16,694 bases of DNA from positions 1-16,694 of the forward strand of contig CAZBNU010000078.1 of NCBI GenBank assembly GCA_964493075.1. Reading direction: 5' to 3'. A program made the position numbers and the translations under genes. Below, one piece after another: positions 6,415 through 13,214 of the stretch. Under the pieces are notes generated by a model. It searched no databases. It saw nothing but the letters and a program-made list of their open reading frames with translations, and was not told the origin of the DNA. Numbering within the stretch: position 1 is the stretch's first letter; each line of letters starts with the position of its first letter. The stretch comes from SLFT01 sp964493075 (lineage in GTDB: Bacteria; Hydrogenedentota; Hydrogenedentia; Hydrogenedentales; CAITNO01).

Positions 6415-7797
6415 TTAATTAACCCTATCCCGTGGGGAGGATTTGTAGATACCAAAAGATTCGATAACTGGTGCGGCATTTGTCTCCATGATTTGCAGCC
6501 GTATCCTTGTAGCCCTGGTTTCTGGTAACCGATGGATGCGTTTATAGCCGATGGTGGTTCCTGTGGCAATGGTGGTCCAGGTATTGTCCTTGAATACTTG
6601 GATTGCATGGGCGGCAATTCGTTGTCCTAATGGAATGTGTTCCTGTAATACAACGCGATCAAAACAGATTTCGTTTTCAAAGTTGAGTTCCACAGCAGCC
6701 TCCCGTACATCGTCATCAGTTGCCCAATACGTTTCAGTATTACCATCCAGCAGGTTGTGCGGCGCATAGGCTGTCAGCCCGCCACGTACCTCGCTTGCCT
6801 GTGCCGTGGCGTTCTTTGCCAGATTGTCCTTGAATGTTTCGCTGATCACCTGCCACAATTCGAGTAAACGCTTTGTGTCGGATTCGGGAAGCAATCCCCG
6901 GCGATCAGGTGACACGTTCAGCAGGAGTGCAGCTCCCAGGCCAACACTACGGTAATAAATTTCGAGAAGTTCTTCCAGGCTGCGTAGGGTATGTTCGCTG
7001 TCGGTATGAAAAAACCAGTGCCCCTTACGGATGGGCACATCACATTCCGAGGGCCACCATTGACGGGTGCCGCTGCCTTCCACGCCGGGAATGGGCAGTG
7101 TGATTTCGTGGACATTCCATAACGTGTCCGGGGCCAGTCCGTCTTCGTTGCCGACCCAGCGGATGTCCGGGCCGCAGATAGCGATCAATGCTTTGGGGGC
7201 ATGTTCCCGAATAAAGGCGTAATAACCCGCCCAATCGTAAACGTGTCCTTCAGAACCCGCACCGTCAAACCAGACCTCTCCAACGGGACCATAATTGTCC
7301 AGTAGCTCGCCAAGCATTGCCTTGAACCGAACATCATAGGCTGGCGGATTTTTATAAAGCGGATCATGCCGGTCCCAAGGCGATAAATACACGCCGAACA
7401 TCATGCCGAGATCATGACAGGCATCGGCCACCTCGCGCACCACATCGCCTTTGCCTTCCCGCCAGGGACTTGCCTTCACATTGTAATCGCCGTGGGCGGT
7501 GGGGTATACCGAAAAACCGTCGTGATGCTTGGTGGTGACCACGAGATATTTCATCCCTGCTTCTTTCGCAATTTCCACCCATTGCCTTCCATTAAACGCC
7601 GTAGGCAGAAAGGTTGCCGGGTCTTTGGTGCCGTCCGTCCATTCCTCGTTGTGAAACGTGTTGATGCCGAAATGACAGAACATGCCGTACTCCATGCGCT
7701 GCCATGCCAGTTGTTCCGGGGTGGGGACAGGGCCGTAAGCGGTTGGCGGGGTTATTGCCATAATGCCGCTGCAAAGGGCGCCTAGGATAATTAGCAT
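6415..7797 (-). CDS. GH29 alpha-L-fucosidase with C-terminal F5/8 type C domain
   Basis: This retaining glycoside hydrolase releases alpha-L-fucose from glycans and is probably exported. Residues 1 to about 20 are hydrophobic (MLIILGALCSGIMAI) and look like a short signal peptide, although they lack the usual basic n-region. The catalytic barrel runs from about 25 to 320, with HFGINTF at 42-48, KHHDGF at 90-95 and nucleophile Asp178 in VWFDGAG. The pattern PTPEQLAWQ..EYGMF.HFG..TF resembles the AtFUC1-type GH29-B subgroup, which favours alpha-1,3/1,4 linkages; that specificity is an inference. Residues 325-452 form a discoidin-like (F5/8C) domain with DGNTETYWATDD and a terminal ESFGIY, probably a carbohydrate-binding module. 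The chosen start has GGAGG 8 nt upstream; upstream ATGs at 7812 and 7827 lie inside or before that site. The gene stands alone and is divergent from the lipoprotein gene. Confidence 0.92.
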   Translation of the reverse strand: MLIILGALCSGIMAITPPTAYGPVPTPEQLAWQRMEYGMFCHFGINTFHNEEWTDGTKDPATFLPTAFNGRQWVEIAKEAGMKYLVVTTKHHDGFSVYPTAHGDYNVKASPWREGKGDVVREVADACHDLGMMFGVYLSPWDRHDPLYKNPPAYDVRFKAMLGELLDNYGPVGEVWFDGAGSEGHVYDWAGYYAFIREHAPKALIAICGPDIRWVGNEDGLAPDTLWNVHEITLPIPGVEGSGTRQWWPSECDVPIRKGHWFFHTDSEHTLRSLEELLEIYYRSVGLGAALLLNVSPDRRGLLPESDTKRLLELWQVISETFKDNLAKNATAQASEVRGGLTAYAPHNLLDGNTETYWATDDDVREAAVELNFENEICFDRVVLQEHIPLGQRIAAHAIQVFKDNTWTTIATGTTIGYKRIHRLPETRATRIRLQIMETNAAPVIESFGIYKSSPRDRVN

Positions 7798-7805
7798 GGA
7801 AAATT

Positions 7806-7810
7806 CCTCC
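7806..7810 (-). promoter_or_regulatory. Strong Shine-Dalgarno site deciding the fucosidase start
   Basis: GGAGG on the minus strand ends 8 nt before the ATG at 7797. It overlaps the alternative in-frame ATG at 7812, which is therefore an unlikely start. Confidence 0.7.
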
Positions 7811-7850
7811 ATATCATTTCTGCACATTTGTCCAGTAAAAACCGCGCTTG

Positions 7851-7879
7851 ATTATATACCTTGCGCCGCTTCAGATAAA
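7851..7879 (-). promoter_or_regulatory. Predicted sigma70-type promoter of the fucosidase gene
   Basis: On the minus strand a perfect TATAAT (-10, 7851-7856) is preceded after exactly 17 nt by TTTATC (-35, 7874-7879, three of six matches). The start site would be near 7844, leaving a leader of roughly 47 nt that carries the GGAGG site. Confidence 0.5.
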
Positions 7880-7943
7880 ACAAAGGCTGTCAGGTTGAAA
7901 GTATCAGGGCAGATTCTCTATGCTATTAGGCGGAACAAAGTAA

Positions 7944-7971
7944 TTGTGCGGTTTAGGGCGGAGTGTATGTT
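7944..7971 (+). promoter_or_regulatory. Weak candidate promoter for the lipoprotein genes
   Basis: TTGTGC (7944-7949) and TATGTT (7966-7971) are 16 nt apart, and each matches four of six sigma70 consensus bases. TACAAT at 7977-7982 is an alternative -10 but lacks a -35. The region is the divergent intergenic space before the gene at 8037, so a promoter is expected here. Confidence 0.3.
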
Positions 7972-8036
7972 ATCATTACAATACAGTTTCGTTCTGATGA
8001 AGTTTTGTTAAAAAGCGTCAAGAAAACGAGGTTACC

Positions 8037-8546
8037 ATGATTCGACTGACAACGCTATTCAGCATTGCGGTGTGTTTTGTGTTTTTTACAGGATGCCAGT
8101 CCATGCCTTGGCAGCAGAATACAATGCCTCCTGTGGAGTTGCTTGAAGATGAACAGCCTGCTGACGAGGTTGTTACGCCGTCGCCACCACAGCAAAGCGG
8201 TTTGCAGATGGCGCCCAATCAACGCTTCAAGGATGTGCCACTGCCAACAAAGGCGAAAGAGGATAAGGAGCGTTCTTACGTTTATGAATCGCCCAACCTC
8301 CAGGTCGGACGTATGGTCTATACGCTGCGGGCGGATGTAAATGACATCGCTCAGTTCTATATTGACGCTTGTCCTGCCGCCGACTGGAAACTGGTAAATA
8401 TCAAACAGGCGGGCGGTGGCGCAGAGATACTTTTCCGCAAACCCGGCAAGAAACTGGAAGTTTCTGTTATACCCCTCGGGCTTATGCAGGGGAAGCGGCT
8501 TATTCTTCATCTGGTGCCTGACCAGACAACGGAATCTTCCTTTTGA
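8037..8546 (+). CDS. Predicted outer-membrane lipoprotein, function unknown
   Basis: The 169-residue protein has a signal peptide (MIRLTTLFSIAVCFVFFTGC) with Cys20 as the likely lipidated residue. Gln at +2 favours the outer membrane under the E. coli rule. A flexible Pro/Glu/Gln-rich linker (about 25-75) leads to a small alpha/beta domain (80-163). Its pattern YESPNLQVGRMVYTLRADV is followed by an AQFYIDACPAADWKLV helix and two beta strands. That layout (beta-strand, FY..xMP..GW helix, then beta hairpin) recalls small periplasmic domains found in lipoproteins of deltaproteobacteria and planctomycetes, but I cannot name a family. The start ATG has GAGG 5 nt upstream. The stop overlaps the next start, so it is translationally coupled to a second lipoprotein. 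Confidence 0.8.
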   Translation: MIRLTTLFSIAVCFVFFTGCQSMPWQQNTMPPVELLEDEQPADEVVTPSPPQQSGLQMAPNQRFKDVPLPTKAKEDKERSYVYESPNLQVGRMVYTLRADVNDIAQFYIDACPAADWKLVNIKQAGGGAEILFRKPGKKLEVSVIPLGLMQGKRLILHLVPDQTTESSF

Positions 8547-9019
8547 TGAAACATATTTGCATAGCACTCGTGTTTGTTTCAGTTTTGACGATTACAAATG
8601 GCTGCCAGACCGGGCTGCCTACAGCGATTAGCGACATTACCGGAAGCAAATTGAGTGATGAAGAAAAAATCGCTCTGGTGTTGGATGATGTCCAGCGCGG
8701 CATGGAAGGGCGCCGCATCTATCAGGTGCTTGCCCATGTTTCCCGTAATTACAAGGACCGTGACGGGCGGGATTATGATCAATTGCGTGAAGACCTCAGC
8801 ATCTTGTTGCGGAACTATCGTGCTATAAGGATAACCCGTACACCGCCCCGCATTCGGGTTCAGGGAGACCGCGCAAAGGTCATTGATACCTTTGGCGCTA
8901 TTGCAGAATCATCGTCACCTGTAGATTATCCCCCGGTGAATTTGCAGGGGCAGGTTATCGTTATGATGGAACGTTTTGGTGATACATGGCAGATCGTGGA
9001 GTGGGGGCCCCTTGGCTGA
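8546..9019 (+). CDS. Predicted lipoprotein with NTF2-like domain
   Basis: The 157-residue protein has a signal peptide ending ITNGC, with Cys20 as the likely lipid anchor and Gln at +2. The -3 residue is Thr rather than the preferred Leu, so the lipobox is imperfect. After a short linker, residues 36-155 show an NTF2/SnoaL-like layout. Two N-terminal helices (SDEEKIALVLDDVQRGMEG and RRIYQVLAHVS) are followed by an RDYDQLREDL helix, then strands RAIRITR, RIRVQGDRAKVIDTF, QVIVMMERF and TWQIVEWG. The start is the ATG of the TGATG overlap with the upstream stop. A TTG one codon earlier is possible but unnecessary. It is likely envelope-associated together with the upstream lipoprotein; the partner and role are unknown. 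Confidence 0.8.
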   Translation: MKHICIALVFVSVLTITNGCQTGLPTAISDITGSKLSDEEKIALVLDDVQRGMEGRRIYQVLAHVSRNYKDRDGRDYDQLREDLSILLRNYRAIRITRTPPRIRVQGDRAKVIDTFGAIAESSSPVDYPPVNLQGQVIVMMERFGDTWQIVEWGPLG

Positions 9020-9036
9020 GGAAATCTGGAACCGTG

Positions 9037-9059
9037 TCAGCATCGTTTTATGAGGCTGA
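9037..9059. repeat. Imperfect hairpin between lipoprotein and TPR genes
   Basis: TCAGCATC, loop GTTTTAT, then GAGGCTGA: seven of eight positions pair, with one A-G mismatch. No T tract follows, so it is not a classic terminator. It lies 17 nt after the second lipoprotein stop and could attenuate or stabilise the mRNA. Confidence 0.35.
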
Positions 9060-9103
9060 TGACGTGTTGAATTTGCAAAACATAACAATGAAAGTAAAAG
9101 GCA

Positions 9104-10125
9104 ATGGCAAGACCGCGTAAGAAAAAACCTGAAGTTGAACATTTGTTGATTCATGAAGAACCCAAAACAGAGTGGCAAAAAGCGCTGGCGCACCTAGAGG
9201 ATAATTATAAACTCTATATTGCTGGTGTGATATTTCTCGTTCTGTGTATCGCCGTTGGCGCCCTCATCAAGGGTGCCACGGTACTAAAAGAGCGGGAGAG
9301 GACTACGTCCTATGCCGAAGCGGTTCTCGTGGAAGACCCGGAGGAGCGACTTGCAAAGTACGATGAAGTTGTAGATTCGCTGGGACACTGGACCCCCGAA
9401 GCACTGTATCGCATGGGGGAGACCGCCATACAGGCGGAGGATTTCGCCAAGGCGGAAGAGGTGTTCCAAAAACTTGTTGCTGAATATCCGAACAGTGAAT
9501 ACGTTCCCAATGCGGTCGATGGGCTTGCCTTTGTCGCTTGGAATAACGGAGACCTTGAAGGGGCCCTTAAAGGCTTTCAACAGGTTGCCCAGAACTGGCC
9601 GGGTGAATTTGTCGGTAGGCGTAAGCACTATGAAATTGGCCAGGTGCTAGAGGAAATGGACCGGATTGAAGAAGCCATTGCTGCCTACAAAAAACAGGTG
9701 GCCCTTTTTGCCGATTCCGCTGTGGCACGTAAGTCCCAGACCGCCCTCGATGCTTTGAAAGAAAAACACCCCGAGTTCTTCCCGGAGGAAGAGGGTGAGG
9801 AAGAGACTGAATTGGGAGAAGAAGCCGTAGCGGAAGTAGAAGAAGCAACGACCACGGAAGAATCTTCGACTGTTGACGAGGCTGCTGCAGTGGTAGAGGA
9901 CGCCGTGGAAGCAGTGGAAGAAGCGGTGNNNNNNNNNNNNNNNNNNNNNNNNNNNNNNNNNNNNNNNNNNNNNNNNNNNNNNNNNNNNNNNNNNNNNNNN
10001 NNNNNNNNNNNNNNNNNNNNNNNNNNNNCGAAGAAGTTCCTGCTGTTGACGAGGCCGCTGCGGTGGTAGAGGAAGCCGTTGCGGAAGTTGCTGAAGAAGA
10101 CGTATCCGCAGTAGATACGCCATAA
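9104..10125 (+). CDS. Membrane-anchored TPR protein with acidic repeat tail, interrupted by sequence gap
   Basis: The start is the ATG at 9104 behind AAAGG. Residues 1-37 are a basic cytoplasmic segment (ARPRKKK) and residues 38-55 a single membrane helix (YIAGVIFLVLCIAVGALI). From 67 to about 222 there are TPR-like helical pairs, for example EALYRMGETAIQAEDFAKAE and HYEIGQVLEEMDRIEEAI. The layout resembles YfgM-like or tol-pal-type TPR proteins. From 226 on it becomes very acidic, with Ala/Val/Glu repeats (VDEAAAVVEDAVEAVEEAV). The N run interrupts this tail. After it, GAA at 10030 resumes the same repeat (VDEAAAVVEEAVAEV) and ends at TAA 10123-10125. The two halves are one gene, but the 100-N placeholder puts them out of frame. 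The true missing length should be 2 modulo 3. Confidence 0.85.
9871..9900 (+). repeat. Direct repeat copy before the gap
   Basis: This 30-bp stretch inside the acidic tail matches 10044-10073 at 28 of 30 positions (both differences synonymous, third base). It shows that the gap falls inside a tandem-repeat coding region. Confidence 0.8.
9929..10028. other. Assembly gap of 100 N
   Basis: Exactly 100 N, the usual placeholder for a scaffold gap of unknown or estimated size. Near-identical repeat sequence lies on both sides, so the break was probably caused by short tandem repeats. Confidence 0.98.
10044..10073 (+). repeat. Direct repeat copy after the gap
   Basis: Partner of 9871-9900 (28 of 30 identical), in the same codon phase relative to the VDEAAAVVE peptide. 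It fixes the reading frame after the gap. Confidence 0.8.
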
Positions 10126-10135
10126 TACTATTCAC

Positions 10136-10151
10136 ATTCGCAGGTGCGAAT
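10136..10151 (+). repeat. Perfect hairpin just upstream of the radical SAM gene
   Basis: ATTCGC-AGGT-GCGAAT is a 6-bp perfect stem with a 4-nt loop, 11 nt after the TPR stop. It directly abuts the AAAGGA site that serves the next gene. It could modulate translation or mark an RNA processing point. It covers the alternative GTG at 10144, arguing against that start. Confidence 0.5.
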
Positions 10152-10157
10152 AAAGGA
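10152..10157 (+). promoter_or_regulatory. Ribosome binding site deciding the radical SAM start
   Basis: AAAGGA lies 10 nt before TTG at 10168. The only other nearby in-frame start, GTG at 10144, has no such site and lies in the hairpin. Confidence 0.5.
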
Positions 10158-10167
10158 AACAGGAATC

Positions 10168-11301
10168 TTGGCTGTTGAGAACGACGAGAAACGCGCTTCG
10201 GCGTTGACGTTGCTTCTGCGCAGTGTGTGGCGAACGTCGAATGTGGTGCTGAACCGATATTTGGGTCGTCCGCCCCGTTACCTTCCCGTTCTTCTCTTGT
10301 TTGTCACGGACCGTTGTAACCTGCGTTGTCGTTCCTGCGGTGTCTGCGATTTGGCAACCTTGTCGGCAAACAAGGATTCCCTTTCCGCAAAACAATGGAA
10401 ATCTGTCCTAGCCGATGCGGCGAATGAACTCGGTACTTCCTTGGTTTCAATCAGCGGCGGCGAGCCTTTGCTGCGAACGGATATTTACGAGATTATTCGT
10501 TTTGCGGCAGACGCGGGCATGTCCGTCCATATTTGCACCAACGGAGTGCTTATAGACCGCGAACGGGCACTTTTGCTGCGGGATTCCGGTGTGTCCACAG
10601 TTTCAATTTCTCTGGAAAGCCCCGACCAGGAGACCCACGACTACCTTCGTGGAAAAAATACCTATCCAGCCGTGATTGATGCGATAACATTGCTGCGCGA
10701 TAACGCGCCGAATATCCGAATTGGCATCAATTATTTGATTACCAGGCGTAATTACCACAACATGACAGAGATGGTTGATTTTGCGAAATCTTTGGGGGTT
10801 CACCAGCTGAAGTTCGCCCCCATACATACCAACCTGTTGCACCGGCATAAGGCCGCAGATCAGTACGATGATCTGCTGTTTCGCGACGAAGACCTGGAAG
10901 CGTTGTCCCGTGAGGTTGCCCGCGCAAAAAAAGCATGTGCCGCCAGTACGCTGCTGACCACTTCCAATGCTTTCTTTGATGGCGTGGTGCAACTGTACCG
11001 GAAACCTCGGAAATTCCGTTGTTACGCCGGTTATGCGGTTTGTGCCATAGGTGCTTCAGGCGATGTTTCGCCTTGCTGCGATATGGACAGTGGCTTTAAT
11101 GTCACCCAGCAGTCACTTTCGCATATATGGCGCAACCCGGATTTCCACACATTTAGAAAGCAGGTACATAGTTGTGACCGGGCCTGTTGGGACACTACCA
11201 ACACGGAATTAAGCTTGCGTCTTCATCCCTGGGCGCTCGTCAGTGACTTTTCGCGAAACTGGCGCGACCTGCTGTATTATTTCGGGAAGCGGCAGGACTG
11301 A
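10168..11301 (+). CDS. Radical SAM protein with SPASM-like C-terminal cysteine domain
   Basis: This is a cytoplasmic enzyme of 377 residues if TTG at 10168 is the start (385 from GTG 10144). Cys50, Cys54 and Cys57 (CNLRCRSC) bind the radical SAM 4Fe-4S cluster. SISGGEP at 95-101 is the SAM-binding GGE motif, and VSISLESPD follows in the barrel. The C-terminal part has Cys285, Cys292, Cys303, Cys304, Cys336 and Cys340 in the order RCYAGYAVC, GDVSPCCD, IWRNPDFHTFR, CDRAC. This is the layout of a SPASM or twitch auxiliary cluster domain, though without the usual terminal CxxC.C. The subfamily is not recognised. SPASM enzymes modify peptides, anaerobic sulfatases or tetrapyrroles (NirJ, AhbC, AhbD). 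The hemCD gene 52 bp downstream makes a heme role possible but unproven. Confidence 0.85.
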   Translation: MAVENDEKRASALTLLLRSVWRTSNVVLNRYLGRPPRYLPVLLLFVTDRCNLRCRSCGVCDLATLSANKDSLSAKQWKSVLADAANELGTSLVSISGGEPLLRTDIYEIIRFAADAGMSVHICTNGVLIDRERALLLRDSGVSTVSISLESPDQETHDYLRGKNTYPAVIDAITLLRDNAPNIRIGINYLITRRNYHNMTEMVDFAKSLGVHQLKFAPIHTNLLHRHKAADQYDDLLFRDEDLEALSREVARAKKACAASTLLTTSNAFFDGVVQLYRKPRKFRCYAGYAVCAIGASGDVSPCCDMDSGFNVTQQSLSHIWRNPDFHTFRKQVHSCDRACWDTTNTELSLRLHPWALVSDFSRNWRDLLYYFGKRQD

Positions 11302-11353
11302 ACCCTACATCACCCCAAGTTTCGGTGCTAGGGACACAAGGAAAGTTCATAAA

Positions 11354-13033
11354 ATGAAAGTGGTATTTGGTTCGCGAGGCAGTGACCTTGCGCTGACACA
11401 AACCAGAATGGTGATGGACCGATTGACTGCGGTGTGTCCCTGCCTCGAAATTGAGTTGCGCATCATTAAAACGACGGGTGATAACAAGCCTGATGCGCGT
11501 CTTGAAGAGATTGGCGGGCTTGGCGCTTTTACACGTGAAATTGAAGTAGCGCTGCTGGATGGCGAAATTGATGTGGCGGTGCACAGCCTTAAAGACCTGC
11601 CCACAAAACAACCCGAAGGTCTCGTCGTTGCCGCAGTTGCGGGACGTGTGTGCCCCAATGATGTACTGATAAGTCAGGGTGGATATACTGTAGATGACTT
11701 GCCCAAGGGCGCCATGGTTGGCACTTCGAGTTTGAGACGGCGTGCACAGTTGCTTGATCTGCGTCCCGATGTTGAAGTGTGTGAACTTCGCGGGAATGTG
11801 CCCACAAGAATGGGGCGTGTCGCCAGCGGTGAACTGGATGCCGTGATTCTGGCGGCAGCGGGACTGACTCGGCTGGGGCTGCTGGGGAAAAAGGGCATGT
11901 GGGAAATTCCGATGACGCAAATGTTGCCCGCACCCGGTCAGGGTGCGCTGGCACTGGAAACCCGAACGGGCGATGTTCATCTCCATGAATTACTAAAACC
12001 GCTTAATGATGCTAACGCCGCCATTGCGGTGGCTTGTGAGCGTGCCGCTCTACAGGGCTTTGGAGGGGGATGTCGTGCGCCTCTGGGCGTATATGCGCAA
12101 GTGCATGAAGGACGTGTTTTCGTGCAGGCTTTTGCCGCCAATACTGAGACGGGAAAAACAATGCGGCTGCTGCGTGACTCACCTGTGGAGGAGTCAGTCC
12201 GGCTTGGTGAAGTGATAGGCAAGGCGCTGTATCAGGGAACGCAAACAGAGATTGTGTCTTGTTCACAGCAGTTGCGGAACCGACGCATCGTGGTGACCCG
12301 TGCGGTACATCAGGCTGCGTCATTCGGCAGTATGCTTGAAGAAGCAGGTGCGCAGGTAATGTATTTACCCCTGATTACAATTACGACTGTTTTGGATGCG
12401 CCAGTTCCAGAACCCAGAGAAAAATTTGATTGGGTCGTCTTTACCAGCGTTAATGCCGTGGAGAATTTTAATTGCATTCTACAGCGTCACAACAGAAGCA
12501 TCCAGGACTATGCGTCCTGCAATATCGCTGCGATTGGTGATGCTACGGCTGCGGCCCTCAATGAATGCAACTTGCAGGTTTCGTGCGTGCCGGAAGCCCA
12601 TGTATCCCACGCACTTGTGAAACTTTTGCTGCAGCAGGAACCGAACCCGGCAGGGAAGCGGGTGCTGTTACCTCAGGGTAACCTGGCAAGGCCTGTAGTT
12701 GCCGAAGCCCTTGCGGAACAGGGCATGGTGGTTTCTCCCCTCGTTGTCTATGAAACGGTGCCTTGTGAGGTTCCTGAAAGGGCGATCAGGGAACTGACGG
12801 AATTCGCGCCCGAGTGCATTGCATTTTTCAGCCCGTCGGCAGTAAACGCCTATGTTGCTGCGGGGCTGCGGGACAATCCGGCGATACAGAAAAGCGTTGT
12901 GATATATGCTGCCATCGGACCGGTAACTGCCGAAGCACTCCAAAAGGTTGACTGCACGCCCATTACAGAGGCACAACGCCAGAATGAGGCATCACTTATG
13001 GATGCCATTGCCAGCGATTTTCATAAAGACTGA
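11354..13033 (+). CDS. hemCD: Bifunctional porphobilinogen deaminase / uroporphyrinogen-III synthase
   Basis: This 559-residue HemC-HemD fusion catalyses two consecutive steps of tetrapyrrole synthesis: four porphobilinogen to hydroxymethylbilane, then cyclisation to uroporphyrinogen III. HemC covers about 1-300. It has the GSRGSDLALTQ N-terminus, HSLKDLP with catalytic Asp81, VGTSSLRRRAQL at 122-133, PAPGQGAL, and Cys240 in GGGCRAPLG, the attachment site of the dipyrromethane cofactor. HemD covers about 308-555: TRA at 315-317, FTSVNAV at 363-369, IGDATAAAL, FFSPSAV at 491-497 and IGPVTAEAL at 521-529. There is no stop or frameshift between the domains. The start is the ATG at 11354 with AAGGA at 11338-11342. 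An upstream in-frame stretch from 11243 overlaps the radical SAM gene and is not HemC-like. HemCD fusions are known in several bacteria, so this is uncommon but established. Confidence 0.95.
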   Translation: MKVVFGSRGSDLALTQTRMVMDRLTAVCPCLEIELRIIKTTGDNKPDARLEEIGGLGAFTREIEVALLDGEIDVAVHSLKDLPTKQPEGLVVAAVAGRVCPNDVLISQGGYTVDDLPKGAMVGTSSLRRRAQLLDLRPDVEVCELRGNVPTRMGRVASGELDAVILAAAGLTRLGLLGKKGMWEIPMTQMLPAPGQGALALETRTGDVHLHELLKPLNDANAAIAVACERAALQGFGGGCRAPLGVYAQVHEGRVFVQAFAANTETGKTMRLLRDSPVEESVRLGEVIGKALYQGTQTEIVSCSQQLRNRRIVVTRAVHQAASFGSMLEEAGAQVMYLPLITITTVLDAPVPEPREKFDWVVFTSVNAVENFNCILQRHNRSIQDYASCNIAAIGDATAAALNECNLQVSCVPEAHVSHALVKLLLQQEPNPAGKRVLLPQGNLARPVVAEALAEQGMVVSPLVVYETVPCEVPERAIRELTEFAPECIAFFSPSAVNAYVAAGLRDNPAIQKSVVIYAAIGPVTAEALQKVDCTPITEAQRQNEASLMDAIASDFHKD

Positions 13034-13214
13034 CGCGGGCGTTGCCAGGATAGAGATAGCGACATGCTGGCGCTTCGGAGGGGGGCATTCCTGTCCCCCG
13101 ACCTGCACACGAAGTGTTTTCACCCCCCCAATTGTCGCCAACATCGGTCCAGGCTCGCAATGACTGAGGCGTTTTTTTGTCAATTTATCGTTTTCGCCGG
13201 TACTGTGGCTTTTC
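13034..13214. other. Repeat-like intergenic segment between convergent genes
   Basis: This 181-bp stretch separates hemCD from the convergent surface-protein gene. It holds GCCAG (13044-13048) facing CTGGC (13067-13071). A G5/C5 stem follows at 13081-13099, then ACAC-GAA-GTGT followed by T4 (13107-13120). The minus strand carries GTCATTGCGAGCC (13152-13164), a string typical of REP-like elements. A T7 tract lies at 13172-13178. Transcription from both sides probably ends here, but no single textbook terminator stands out. Confidence 0.5.
13081..13099. repeat. G5/C5 inverted repeat, possible terminator or dispersed-repeat core
   Basis: GGGGG, nine-nt loop, CCCCC, with AGG and GAC flanks. On the minus strand it contains GGGGGACAGGAATGCCCCC, a form I recall as frequent in intergenic repeats of environmental planctomycete and verrucomicrobial relatives. 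It could stall RNA polymerase, but no T tract follows directly. Confidence 0.4.

Noticed and set aside
9088..9120. Ten-codon leader ORF (ATG at 9088) overlapping the TPR gene start
   Set aside because: It is too short to support, with no conservation evidence or clear ribosome binding site. The overlap with ATG 9104 is probably chance.
10029..10069. TPR protein ending at 10069 when translated straight through the N run
   Set aside because: The frame is an artefact of the 100-N placeholder. The repeat peptide VDEAAAVVE continues in another frame to the stop at 10123-10125.
10168..11301. Naming the radical SAM gene ahbC, ahbD or nirJ
   Set aside because: Only gene adjacency and a general SPASM-like cysteine layout support it. 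The terminal CxxC.C pattern and family-specific motifs were not seen.
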